From Flavobacterium sp. ALJ2 (GTDB taxonomy: Bacteria; Bacteroidota; Bacteroidia; Flavobacteriales; Flavobacteriaceae), in the NCBI RefSeq assembly GCF_015594725.1, contig NZ_JADNRC010000004.1:186001-250000 (forward strand): a stretch of DNA of 64,000 nucleotides, written 5' to 3'. The notes beneath the pieces were generated by a model. The model was not told the origin of the DNA, made no database searches, and saw nothing but the letters and a program-made list of their open reading frames with translations. The position numbers were made by a program, and so were the translations under genes. Shown in pieces: positions 44,566-53,700 of the stretch (position 1 is its first letter; each line of letters starts with the position of its first letter).

Positions 44566-45879
44566 ATGAAAAAAATATTTATAAGTTTTGGAATGTTGCT
44601 AGTTTTTGGTTTAACTAGCATTACACTTAATTCGTGTAGTAACGACGATGGAAGTGGTGATGAAAATGATGATGGAAAAAATACTAATAATAGATTGTCA
44701 GCAATTACTATTCAAAATACAAAGGCATTGTTTATTTCAACATCAAATGTAGGAAGTAAACTTTATGGTGTAAAATCTTCTTCTATTTCTAGTAAAAATA
44801 TGTCAAATACTGAAGAAATTTTTGAAATTAAATACTTAAATAGTGATGGTGAAGAAATACAAAAATCAAATCCTGCCTACATCTACAATCTAAAAGATTT
44901 TATAGTATTAGGATTTGGTACAAATTATTTAATTAATAGTGGATTTGAGGAAGCCTATCTAATAAAAAAAACAGATGGAAAAGTATTCGAGATACCTAAG
45001 AACTATATGCCTCACGTAGTCGGAAATAAATATAATTATTTACGACAATATTTAAATACCGAAAATAAAATTCAAGAAGATGAAAACAATAATATTTATT
45101 ACACAACTTATCCAAGTCAGAAAATACTGAAAGTATCGTTAAATACACCTTCTTCATTACAATTTCAAGAAATTTCAGCCGTAAATGATGTTGTATATGG
45201 TTTTTGTGTAGATGGCAAAGGAAATATTCATTATGGATATCATGATTCTAATACCCAAATTTACAAATATCGTTACAGAAAATCAGAAGGAAACTTTGTA
45301 AATACTTCTTTCCCTCAAAGTCAGTATTATAATCGTATTTGGACAGGTACAGATGGAGTAATGTATAGCGCTAAGATGAATACAGCAGATGATTCATATC
45401 TTGGAAAAATACAAGATGGTAGTTTTTCAGAAATTAAACATTCCAATATGAATATTAATGATTGGAAATTTGGTGATGTGTTTAATGTAAAAGGAAAAAT
45501 AATCTATACTTACTATGAACATAATCCTAACAAAATTTTTAATCTTTCAAATGAAATGGCGTTTGCCGAAATCTCTTGTTCAGTAAAGGCTAATTATGTG
45601 TTAAATAACGATTTGTATAACTTTGACAAAGCTACTTTTGCTTTAACTTTAATAAACGTGTCGAATGGGAACACTTCAGTAGTTTATGATTTAGATGAAA
45701 CAAAATTAGGCAATTACGACATCGACAAAATAATAAATGTAGACCAAGACGGCGTAACATTTAGTGCAGTAGATTTAAGCAATGGACAATATGTTGTAGC
45801 TAAAATTTCCACGGCAAATCTGGTTACAATTCAAACAACTATTAATGGACAGATTACAACGGTAACGTCCTTAAATTAA
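44566..45879 (+). CDS. Lipoprotein, hypothetical
   Basis: A 437-residue lipoprotein (MKKIFISFGMLLVFGLTS, then LNSCSNDDGSGDENDD, an acidic post-Cys stretch typical of surface-exposed lipoproteins). The mature part is rich in Tyr, Asn and Ser, and has repeating YY/KIL/G-turn patterns (NNIYYTTYPSQKILKVSLNT, GFCVDGKGNIHYGYHDSNTQ) that suggest a beta-propeller, but no family is recognised. It is the first gene after the broken integrase. A hairpin (CAGTTCAGG / CCTGAAACTG) lies upstream at 44482-44510. Confidence 0.7.
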   Translation: MKKIFISFGMLLVFGLTSITLNSCSNDDGSGDENDDGKNTNNRLSAITIQNTKALFISTSNVGSKLYGVKSSSISSKNMSNTEEIFEIKYLNSDGEEIQKSNPAYIYNLKDFIVLGFGTNYLINSGFEEAYLIKKTDGKVFEIPKNYMPHVVGNKYNYLRQYLNTENKIQEDENNNIYYTTYPSQKILKVSLNTPSSLQFQEISAVNDVVYGFCVDGKGNIHYGYHDSNTQIYKYRYRKSEGNFVNTSFPQSQYYNRIWTGTDGVMYSAKMNTADDSYLGKIQDGSFSEIKHSNMNINDWKFGDVFNVKGKIIYTYYEHNPNKIFNLSNEMAFAEISCSVKANYVLNNDLYNFDKATFALTLINVSNGNTSVVYDLDETKLGNYDIDKIINVDQDGVTFSAVDLSNGQYVVAKISTANLVTIQTTINGQITTVTSLN

Positions 45880-45907
45880 GATAACACTGGAAAAGTACAT
45901 TTAAACT

Positions 45908-45945
45908 GCCTAAAACCGCCGATTTACAATATGGCGGTTTTAGGC
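45908..45945. repeat. Perfect 13-bp inverted repeat
   Basis: GCCTAAAACCGCC (45908-45920) and GGCGGTTTTAGGC (45933-45945) around a 12-base loop. There is no T run on either side, so it is not a standard terminator. Confidence 0.7.
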
Positions 45946-45965
45946 ATAATTTAAAGCTGGTTTTG

Positions 45966-46042
45966 TATTTTAAAAATTAGTTTTTAACCGAAAGTCTAGG
46001 CTTTCTTAATCCCAGTCTACGTGTAGCGCGAAAACGTTAGAC
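45966..46042 (+). repeat. attC-like site 1, right half only
   Basis: Contains AAAATTAGTTTTTAACC, related to the ATTAGTAAT core of the other sites, then CTACGTGTAGCGCGAAAACG and the R-box GTTAGAC at 46036-46042, a perfect GTTRRRY. The left half expected for a complete attC is not clear, so the site may be chimeric. Confidence 0.45.
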
Positions 46043-46056
46043 CCAATATCCTACCA

Positions 46057-46644
46057 ATGACACATTCCGAATATTTTTTAAAAAAATTAGCCAGCGAAAA
46101 AGTTACAGGAGACTTTTACCCATTTGACACAGGCGAAATTGATAAGGTAGAAGATTATATTCGACAAATTGTTGGCAGACTTAAAAATAATCAGAAAATC
46201 ATTATTGAACCAGATTTTGACTATTATGGAAGCGGTTTTGCTTCATATATTAACGTTCGTATTTCAAAGCGAGATAAATCTGACAGTAAAATCACGACAG
46301 ACAAAAACCGTGTAACAAAATGTACAAAAGGACTTTTGTTGTATATTTCAAATCTGACACCATTTTGGTATTATGGCACTGCTGAGTGGGACAGAACAAC
46401 AGAAAACGGAGTTTTTAAAAGCGGTTCAACGGGGTTTTTAAGACCTCATAGTATAGACAATATTGACACGCAACTTTGGACGAACGACATTGAAAAAATT
46501 AAACTAGTAATGAGCGATTTCGGCTACTACTTACTAACGAGACAAGAAGTAGAAGATCCAATAGATTTTAAAGTAAATATGGCAAGTAACTTAATCGAAA
46601 AACCGACAAAAGTGTTTGACTGCTTTTTCCATTGGGAAGACTAA
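46057..46644 (+). CDS. Cassette gene 1, hypothetical protein
   Basis: A 195-residue soluble protein without signal or membrane segment. I recognise no family. Visible features are IIIEPDFDYYGSGFASYINV, TPFWYYGTAEWDRTTENG, and a C-terminus rich in aromatic residues (DCFFHWED). It begins 15 bases after the R-box of attC-like site 1 and ends 19 bases before site 2, which is the tight packing of an integron cassette. Function unknown. Confidence 0.7.
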   Translation: MTHSEYFLKKLASEKVTGDFYPFDTGEIDKVEDYIRQIVGRLKNNQKIIIEPDFDYYGSGFASYINVRISKRDKSDSKITTDKNRVTKCTKGLLLYISNLTPFWYYGTAEWDRTTENGVFKSGSTGFLRPHSIDNIDTQLWTNDIEKIKLVMSDFGYYLLTRQEVEDPIDFKVNMASNLIEKPTKVFDCFFHWED

Positions 46645-46661
46645 TAACACCTAGAAAAACG

Positions 46662-46758
46662 GCGTGCAACATGGTATTTCCAAAAGCGGTGCTTCGGTGC
46701 TTTATTGAACATTAGTAATTCTAAACCCCGCCTTCGGAAATAGCTAGACGTTGTGTGC
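46662..46758 (+). repeat. attC-like site 2
   Basis: About 97 bases. The left box GCGTGCAAC (46662-46670) faces the right box GTTGTGTGC (46750-46758). Between them GTATTTCC with AAGCGG pairs with CCGCC-TT and GGAAATA to form a long imperfect hairpin, with ATTAGTAAT (46711-46719) in the loop. It separates cassette genes 1 and 2. Confidence 0.65.
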
Positions 46759-46764
46759 AATTTT

Positions 46765-47424
46765 ATGACAGAGCATCTATACCGAAAATTTGAACCTAAC
46801 ATTATGGCAATATCACACAAGCGAAAGCGGAAAATAATATTTAAGGAAAAATTATACTTGTGGTATATTATTAAAGATGACGATTACGAATACCATTATT
46901 TAAGGATAATCTCTGAGGATAAAAAATTACAGTTATCTTACAGAATAAATCAAATTAGTGATTGTTTTATACATCCAAAAATTGGGGTTCTTAAAAGTGA
47001 GAATTTGGAAGAAGGGGTGTACCATTTTTTTCCAACAATTGCAGACGAAATAATTTCAAATCATAATGTAGGAGCAATATTGAATTGGTATGACAATCAA
47101 GAAAAAACAGTAAAACCGATAGTATTTAAACTGCCGAAAAATCCTTTTGAAAGTATTGAATTTAAAAGTGGTATTGTGACCCATATTGAGAATAATTTTT
47201 CGAAAGTAAACCTAAAAGAAGATATGTTGCAAGTAATTTATCCTAAAAACTATTTACTTGATGTCGGTTGGTATGGCTCAATGAATAGCTATATAATTTA
47301 TATAATCAGAAATAATGATTGGGAAAATCCAGTGGCAAAAGCGAATAAAGGTCTCTATGATTTGCAAGAAGCCATCATTTCTGCTATTAATATAATTGAA
47401 AAACGAATTAATGAGTTGGAATAA
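46765..47424 (+). CDS. Cassette gene 2, hypothetical protein
   Basis: A 219-residue protein. The ATG at 46765 (MTEHLYRKFEPNIMAISHKR) is preferred because the longer GTG start lies inside the attC-like site. The protein has no signal peptide or membrane segment and a mixed alpha/beta composition; YLWYIIKDDDYEYHYLRIIS and VGWYGSMNSYIIYIIRNNDW stand out, and the last 25 residues form a helix (LYDLQEAIISAINIIEKRIN). No known family is recognised. Its attC-like site follows nine bases after the stop. Confidence 0.7.
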   Translation: MTEHLYRKFEPNIMAISHKRKRKIIFKEKLYLWYIIKDDDYEYHYLRIISEDKKLQLSYRINQISDCFIHPKIGVLKSENLEEGVYHFFPTIADEIISNHNVGAILNWYDNQEKTVKPIVFKLPKNPFESIEFKSGIVTHIENNFSKVNLKEDMLQVIYPKNYLLDVGWYGSMNSYIIYIIRNNDWENPVAKANKGLYDLQEAIISAINIIEKRINELE

Positions 47425-47432
47425 TAAAAGTG

Positions 47433-47567
47433 GTACACAACAAGGGCTTGGTGTCAGGCGGGCTGAAGTACAAAATTAAACAGTAGTTTTTTAATTGAAC
47501 TTTAGTAATAAAACCAGCTTTTGTGTTTCGATTTCCCGCCCGAACGCAAAGCTCCAAAACGTTACCT
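47433..47567 (+). repeat. attC-like site 3
   Basis: About 135 bases. The left box GTACACAAC (47433-47441) is the reverse complement of the first bases of its own cassette (GTTGTGTGC at 46750), with one mismatch. The arms GGGCTTGGTGTCAGGCGGG and CCCGCCCGAACGCAAAGCTC form a long imperfect hairpin, TTTAGTAAT is at the centre and the right box is GTTACCT. Confidence 0.72.
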
Positions 47568-47601
47568 GCTATTTTTAAAGACACAGCGAAAGACAAACAA
47601 T

Positions 47602-48453
47602 ATGGACAAAAAAACACTTTCAATATTAAAAAAAATCTACTTTCACGAAAATGGATTTTATAATTCTAAACTTAAAAGCCACGAACATAAAATTCCAGCG
47701 ACAGTAACACAAGCTGATTTAGAATTATTAGACAGCAAAGGACTGAAACCAAATAATTTTGAAACTTTTGACCACGATAATTCTTTGGACAGACTTCTGA
47801 AACTTCGAGAAAACAAAAAATTAACACTTGACTTTGTAACAACAATGTTTTTAAAAGGTTTTACAGGAGAAATGCCTAGAGGAAGACAAACTTTGATGAG
47901 TTATTTATATATCAAACATTTATCTAAACATAGTTTTGTTGGCAAAGACACTTGCGAAATTTGTGGTTTACCGAAAGTTAAAACGGAAGATAGAACACAT
48001 AAGCTTTATACCTATTATTTAGGATATTCGTGGAACGAATTACCCTTACATTATTTAATTGAACTTGAAGAAGCTATTACCTTTGACAAACCAGAAATAA
48101 CAAAAACGGACAGAGAAAAATTAGAAAAATCATTAGAGTTTATTGCAAAAGCTGATGAAAAGGAAACACCAAGCAAATTAGAAAAAAGGCTTGCATCAAA
48201 CAAAATTTTAGACCAAACAGACAAGTATAAACGTTACGGGATTTTACAAACACTTTCCGAATGTGGAATATTGCCCAACAAATTTATGCGACCAAAATAT
48301 GAACAATTCACAAGCCAAAAGGATTTATGGAAAGTAAGTGAAAAGCTGACAACTTCTTTTCGGTCAGACATTATATTGCCTTTAGGTGGTTGGAAAGGAG
48401 AAAATGGTATTGATACTAAACGCTACAATGAAATATTCAATGCGACAAAATAA
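47602..48453 (+). CDS. Cassette gene 3, hypothetical protein
   Basis: A 283-residue soluble protein starting MDKKTLSILKKIYFHENGFY; the longer frame begins within the attC-like site and is not used. It is mostly helical and charged, with one CxxC pair (DTCEICGLPKVKTEDRTHKL near residue 120) that could bind a metal, and LLPLGGWKGENGIDTKRYNE-like text near the end (seen as IILPLGGWKGENGIDTKRYN). No family is recognised. Cassette genes of this kind often encode toxin-antitoxin, phage defence or stress functions, but nothing here proves one. Confidence 0.7.
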   Translation: MDKKTLSILKKIYFHENGFYNSKLKSHEHKIPATVTQADLELLDSKGLKPNNFETFDHDNSLDRLLKLRENKKLTLDFVTTMFLKGFTGEMPRGRQTLMSYLYIKHLSKHSFVGKDTCEICGLPKVKTEDRTHKLYTYYLGYSWNELPLHYLIELEEAITFDKPEITKTDREKLEKSLEFIAKADEKETPSKLEKRLASNKILDQTDKYKRYGILQTLSECGILPNKFMRPKYEQFTSQKDLWKVSEKLTTSFRSDIILPLGGWKGENGIDTKRYNEIFNATK

Positions 48454-48456
48454 AAC

Positions 48457-48592
48457 AGCAGGCAACAAGGGCTTGGCGTCAGGTGAGCTAAAGTGCAAAA
48501 ATCAACAGCAGTAATTTTATTAAAAATTAGTAATAAAATCAACTTTAGTACTTCGATTTCCCGCTCGAACGCAAAGCCCAAAATGTTAGTGG
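48457..48592 (+). repeat. attC-like site 4
   Basis: About 136 bases. The left box AGCAGGCAAC (48457-48466) is the reverse complement of the first bases of cassette 3 (GTTACCTGCT at 47561), with one mismatch. The arms GGGCTTGGCGTCAGGTGAG and CGCTCGAACGCAAAGCCC match site 3 closely, ATTAGTAAT lies at the centre and the right box is GTTAGTG. Confidence 0.72.
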
Positions 48593-48774
48593 CAATTACC
48601 ACGCAGAATCAAGAATCAAAAACAATTTTTAATGAATTAAAGAAAATTTAAAAGAAAATGAAGAATTAAAAAAATACGTTGCAAATGAGTTTGAAGTATA
48701 TTATGATGCTCATTTGTTGATAGAATCGGCACGTACTATAGGAAAAATAACAGCAATACTTTAATGCTGAAACT

Positions 48775-48891
48775 ATGATAAAAGTTACTGTAGAATATGT
48801 TATTGCAGATAGAACTTTTGAGGATAGCATATTACCAAATAACCGACAACAAGGAAATTTATTGAGAATACAGGTTCAATTTAATTTCTAA
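48775..48891 (+). pseudogene. Orphan 3' end of the porin gene
   Basis: ATG at 48775 happens to open 38 codons whose last 35 equal the porin C-terminus (EYVIADRTFEDSILPNNRQQ to the terminal RIQVQFNF). The preceding 180 bases hold no gene; only a start-less stretch ending ESARTIGKITAIL is open. It is part of the right direct repeat and is not expected to be a functional gene. Confidence 0.75.
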
Positions 48892-48893
48892 AA
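48785..48893 (+). repeat. Direct repeat, right copy
   Basis: Gap-free copy of 43032-43140 (104 of 109 bases equal). It stops right after the TAA and a short A run, at the border to chromosomal DNA and 21 bases before the stop of the convergent glycosyltransferase gene. Confidence 0.9.
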
Positions 48894-48914
48894 AAAATAT
48901 AAGGATGGAGTTTC

Positions 48915-49982
48915 TTATTTTTCGAAAACGGAAAATAATGAACTCCATTTCGCTTTCTTCTTATATTGGGGTAATCCTTTATACTCGTCAATTTTTGTAA
49001 TATCCTCAATCCTAAAATCATCTTGTAATGCATAAGGTACAAGTCCTTCTTCTTCTAATTTTTCAGCTAGATATAGTTGTTCATATTGACCAGGAGTTGG
49101 TATAAAAAAAGCTTTCTTCTCTAATTTAACCAAATCCATTACGGTTGTATAGCCAGAACGACATAAGATTTGCTCACTTTCGTTAAAAGTTTGCTCTAGT
49201 TGTCGTGTATTCATGAAATTATAATAGGTAACATTCTCAACGATTTCCTTTTTTTGGTCTTTTTCGACAATACCTTTTACAAAAACAACTTTCCCTTTGT
49301 AGCGAAGCACTTCTTTCTTTAATTTCTCTTCAAGATAGCCTCGTTGAGGTTCTGGTCCAGATAAGATAACCATTAAATCATAGACTTTTGGTGTTTCTTT
49401 CTTGCGCATTCTGCTTAAAGGACCAATGTATTTTAATTTAATTTTTTTTGTTTTTAAATGGCCTAATTCACCAGTTAGATTCGGTTTCTTTTTTATGTCT
49501 GGAACCCAGCATTCAGTATATTTTTTTATAAAGTACTGATGACATTTACTAGTAAACCAAGTAGTATTTCCTGTCATCACATTTAACTGGTGTGTAATAA
49601 AAACCGAAGGTATTTTGTTTGAGTAAACTCCTAAACGATTATCAGAAATAATACCATCAATGCCATATTTTTTTATCCAAGATTTTACCATCTTTTTTTC
49701 ATCTAGAATGGCTTCAATCATTTTAGGACAATTTTTGATTAATTTCCATTTGAAGTTCTTGGCATTTTTTGCATATTCTATTTGGTAAGAAGGTAATTCC
49801 AGCGTTTGGATATAGGGAAATTCTTTTCGCAATAATTCTAAAGCAATCCCATCTGAGGCAATTATCGGAATGTAATTGTTTTCTTGTAGCGCCTTAATTA
49901 TAGGGATACATCTTGTAGCGTGGCCTAAGCCCCAATTTAATGGAGCAATAAGAATGGTTTTATTGGTTGAATCTAAATTCAT
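48915..49982 (-). CDS. MurG-like glycosyltransferase
   Basis: A 355-residue cytoplasmic glycosyltransferase of the GT-B fold. It opens with ILIAPLNWGLGHATRCIPII (the glycine-rich acceptor loop), has FITHQLNVMTGNTTWF near residue 130, LMVILSGPEPQRGYLEEKLK near residue 205 at the start of the donor domain, and SEQILCRSGYTTVMDLVKLE then FIPTPGQYEQLYLAEKL, the GT28/MurG donor-binding motif. The acceptor is unknown. Such proteins are annotated as glycosyltransferase or UDP-N-acetylglucosamine:LPS transferase-like; the chromosomal murG is not this gene. Confidence 0.82.
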   Translation of the reverse strand: MNLDSTNKTILIAPLNWGLGHATRCIPIIKALQENNYIPIIASDGIALELLRKEFPYIQTLELPSYQIEYAKNAKNFKWKLIKNCPKMIEAILDEKKMVKSWIKKYGIDGIISDNRLGVYSNKIPSVFITHQLNVMTGNTTWFTSKCHQYFIKKYTECWVPDIKKKPNLTGELGHLKTKKIKLKYIGPLSRMRKKETPKVYDLMVILSGPEPQRGYLEEKLKKEVLRYKGKVVFVKGIVEKDQKKEIVENVTYYNFMNTRQLEQTFNESEQILCRSGYTTVMDLVKLEKKAFFIPTPGQYEQLYLAEKLEEEGLVPYALQDDFRIEDITKIDEYKGLPQYKKKAKWSSLFSVFEK

Positions 49983-50089
49983 ATAGAATTGGGTTATGTT
50001 AAGTTAACCCTGCGAAAGTTACAAATAGTAAGTGTTTTCCTTATTTATAAATGATTACTAAAATATTAAGTTATTATTTTAGTAAATAC

Positions 50090-50126
50090 AAAAAAGGTTA
50101 GACATTATAAGTAGTCTAACCTTTTT
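50090..50126 (-). terminator. Terminator after the basic-protein gene
   Basis: AAAAAGGTTAGAC and GTCTAACCTTTTT form a 13-bp stem around a ten-base loop. Confidence 0.85.
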
Positions 50127-50148
50127 GTATTTATCAAGAATAAGTTAT

Positions 50149-50706
50149 TTAGTCTTGAATGTACGTTTTATTTCCGTTAGAATTAATGTAGTATTTGCCA
50201 CCTCTAGGGCCAGTATATACTTTTTTACCATTATACTCACCAGTAACTTTATCAGCTACTTTAGGAGCCTTTTCGTTAGTTTCTTTAACCTTTTTTGTAG
50301 TAGTCTTTGATGCTGCTTTAGTATCAGCCTTAGCTTTGTCTACTTTTTCAGTAGCAGCTTTAGTATCTGCTTTGGCTTTAGTTACTTTTTTAGTGGCATC
50401 ATCAGTTGTACTTTTAGCATCTGCTTTAGCTTTGGTAGCTTTTTTTGTAGCAGGCTCTTCTGTTTTAGTTGTTTTAGCTTTAGCATCACTTTTTGTTTTT
50501 GCAACTTTATCATCTACACTTTTAGTAGCAGTTGCTTTTTCTTTAGTTGCTTTTTTCTCTGCAGTAGTTTTAGAGTCGGTAGCCTTTTTTTTCTCTTTAG
50601 CGGCTTCTGTTTTAGCTTTGGCTTTAGTCTTTTTTACAGCAGTTTCCTGAGCGTAAAAATTACTAGAGAAAACGAACATAAAACAAAGTAATAATAGTTT
50701 TTTCAT
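50149..50706 (-). CDS. Lys/Ala-rich protein with PBCV basic adaptor motif
   Basis: A 185-residue exported protein: signal peptide MKKLLLLCFMFVFSSNFYAQ, then about 125 residues made almost only of Lys, Ala, Thr, Asp and Glu in repeats such as ATKKATKAKADAKSTTDDAT, and a C-terminal motif KVYTGPRGGKYYINSNGNKT like the PBCV-specific basic adaptor domain. The repeat part resembles eukaryotic histone H1 tails and would be an extended helix. Binding to DNA, glycans or cell wall is possible. It forms its own transcript with a strong terminator. Confidence 0.75.
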   Translation of the reverse strand: MKKLLLLCFMFVFSSNFYAQETAVKKTKAKAKTEAAKEKKKATDSKTTAEKKATKEKATATKSVDDKVAKTKSDAKAKTTKTEEPATKKATKAKADAKSTTDDATKKVTKAKADTKAATEKVDKAKADTKAASKTTTKKVKETNEKAPKVADKVTGEYNGKKVYTGPRGGKYYINSNGNKTYIQD

Positions 50707-50770
50707 GTCTTAAAGTGTTAAAATTCATAATAAAATTAATCAATTTATTGTAATGTTTTCAAAATATATA

Positions 50771-53700
50771 TTAAAAATAAGCTCTTAGCTGAATGTTTCC
50801 TGTATGAATAGTAGTTCCCATTTCGCCTTTTCGTCCCTGGTAGTTGACATTAACATCTAAAAATTGTGTAATATTTTTTTGTAATAGCAATCTCCACACC
50901 AAGTTTTGCCCTGTTTGTAAGCCTTCTAGCATTTGAAAACCTACAGATGAAAACTCATTGCCTGTGAATTTATTCTGGTAAAAAGAGAATTCTCCATTTA
51001 GGGTTATTTTTTTATCTCCTGCATAAGAGAATGATGTTCCTAATCGGGTTTGTTTTAAGGTTTCTTCATCGCCAATTTGGTTGTCTTTGTTTTGAATCTC
51101 ATAAAAGAAATCCAAGCTTGTACTTTTAGAAAATAAATAACTAATCTTTGGTGCTAGTTGATAACCAGTAAGTTTATAGTTTTTTTCGGGGAAACTTTCA
51201 GAAATAAGATCAGTTTGAATGGTTTTGGTGAAAAAGCTTAATAACCAGCTTTTATCATATAAATGAGAATATTGTAATTGATGCGAACTGTTTGTAGCTT
51301 GCTGAGACCCTATTGTAAGTAAGTTTCTGCTTTTGTTTTGTAAATAGGTATAAGTTGTTGAATGGTTTTGTTTGCCTCGATTATAAAATAGACTGTTTCT
51401 GAAACTTGAGTTTAAACCCAATACATTTTCATCAGAGGAATTAAAAGGGTTTAGCTCAAAACGATCGCCATTACTTTTTACTTTTCGATCTAATATAAAT
51501 GAGGTTTGATTATAAAAATACGAGATTATTTTTTTTATGCCAGTCTCATTTAACCATTGATTTGGATTTAGGGTTACTGATTGGGAAAATTTATTCTGAT
51601 TTGTTTTTATGTAAACTCGGTTAGGCAAAAAGATTCGAATGTATTTTGCCTGATCAATAAATGCTGCGATTTCAAACTCTTGTAGCTCCTGAATTCCATT
51701 ATTGTTGTAATCTATCCAAGTATAAACCCCTTGCCCTGCGGGAACTTCTATGTATGTATAATCTTGTTGTGGCATTGTTCCTGAGTTGGTTTCGTATGCA
51801 GTAGTAGTTTGAATAAACTGATTAAAAAATCGATCGTTATATAGAATTCTTGAGTTTAAAGAAGGTTCTCTTTTTTTAGTAACATCTTCAAAATTTAATA
51901 CTCTATAGCTTGCATATACAGACAAATCACTTTTGGTGGTTTGTATCAACTTTGACTTCAAGTAATAGGTTTGAGAATTATTTACACGTTGTAATAATCC
52001 GTTTTGCAAACTATCATTGCTTCGTCTTAAAAATCCCAATTCTACAAAAACTTTGGTACTATCACCACGACCCACAAATAAGCCATATTCATTAAATCGT
52101 TGGCTTAAAACCGAAAACTGATTGGTTTCCTTATTCTTTTCTTGATTGTCCTCGAGTTGTATTGTGCCACCAACCCAGTTTTTATTAAAATGATAACGGG
52201 CTTGAGTTTGATTTCTTAAAAACTTAGAAGTCGATATTATACTGTTGCTATTTAATAAACTACCTTGATTTTGAATAAGCCAGTTTTTTAGTTTAAAAAG
52301 TCCATTAACTGTATGTCGGCTTCCAGAATAGTTTTTGGTAAAATCTAAATTTTCAAATTGATAGGTAATCAGTCCTATATCGGATGATTTTTTTTGAGGA
52401 AACAAATCGAAGTTTAATCCCGAAATCAGTAAACTTTGATTCCCAAACCGTGTTGCGGGAAGATTCCAATCCCGATCAAACTCAATATTATAAAGTCGTT
52501 CAACTGATTTGAAATTTTCCTGAATAAATTGATAATTTATAAATGCATCCAGATTCCAGCTTTTACTAAACAAACGCTGTTTAGCGTTTATTTTGGTAGC
52601 GATACCTTTATTATTGCTATCCTGTATATTCGAAAATAAGTTTGCATCATTGTTACTAACTCCAAGTTCAAAATCAAAAATAGTTTTTTCGGTTGGGCTA
52701 TATTTACCCAAAAAAGTAGCTACTTGTAGTTTTATTGGAGCAACAAGTTTAACAATTGGAGCATAATTTCCCTGCGAAATACCATTTATAGGAGCAATAT
52801 ATTCATAAATACGATCAATAGTATTTACGTTCTTGAGGATATAGTCTCCAGAGTGAGCGCCTATTAAATTGAATCTTACGTTGTAAAGCTCCTCTTTAGG
52901 ATCATTGGAGAATTCGTATATTTCCTCCCCGTTAAGTATTATTTTTTTATAGAGAATTTTATTGTCTGAATACGTATCTGCATATGCTGAGGGAGCAATC
53001 ATAGCATTTGTATCATCTCCTGCATTACTTAATATTTCAACCTGTTCCTTGGTTAAATTTTGCTGTAGCGGTTGGTTTTTTAAATCATTTTCGGAGTATA
53101 AATACCCTCCAAAGCTCCATTTTTTATTTTCATGAGTTACTCCAGCATAAGTTACAAATCGGGTGTAATTTTGATTTGAATATTGGTATTCCACGCTTAT
53201 TCGCATCTCTGAAGTAATGGTGAATAACGAAGTAAAAGTGATTTCGCCGGCATTATAGTCAATAGTATAATCTTTATTTTCACCTCGTTTTAATAAAACA
53301 CCATTTACATATACTCGCTCAGAACCCGAAATCACCAATATATATAGCTCACCATTTTGTCCAGTTAGTTTATATGGGCCTTGATTTCCTTCTTGTCCAG
53401 TAATGTTGCTTTTAGCATATTGACCTCTTACTAGTGCAGCCGAGGCGAATACATTGGTTTTACTTTCTTCATCGCCAAAATTAAAATTAACGGCCAGTCC
53501 TTGAACCTTTTTATCAAAATTAAGGAATTGAGTTTTTTTGTTCTCAAGAAAAATATCTCCAGCTCGTAATGCCCAATTATTGCTAAAGAGTTCTATAAAT
53601 ATATTGTCAAATTGATCTAGCTTTTGAGAATAACCACCGTCTTGTAGCGGAATATTATTGTCTTGTAATGAAGCACGAATACTTACATTATCGGATATTT

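Larger units (their letters stand above)
43032..48893. mobile_element. Genomic island bounded by a 109-bp direct repeat of the porin 3' end
   Basis: The left repeat (43032-43140) is the end of the intact porin gene and the right repeat (48785-48893) is an orphan copy beside chromosomal genes. Between them lie an AraC fragment, a wrecked tyrosine recombinase and an attC-like cassette array, none of which is core. This is the footprint of site-specific insertion into the 3' end of a gene in which the element brings a replacement end. An old tandem duplication of the porin with later loss of most of one copy is the alternative. Confidence 0.6.

Noticed and set aside
48600..48784. Possible fourth cassette gene after attC-like site 4
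   Set aside because: Only a start-less stretch of about 40 codons is open; it may be the remains of a cassette but cannot be called a gene.
50195..50650. 151-codon plus-strand frame opposite the Lys/Ala-rich gene
   Set aside because: It is the low-complexity antisense shadow of the repeat (Ala/Val/Leu/Ser only).
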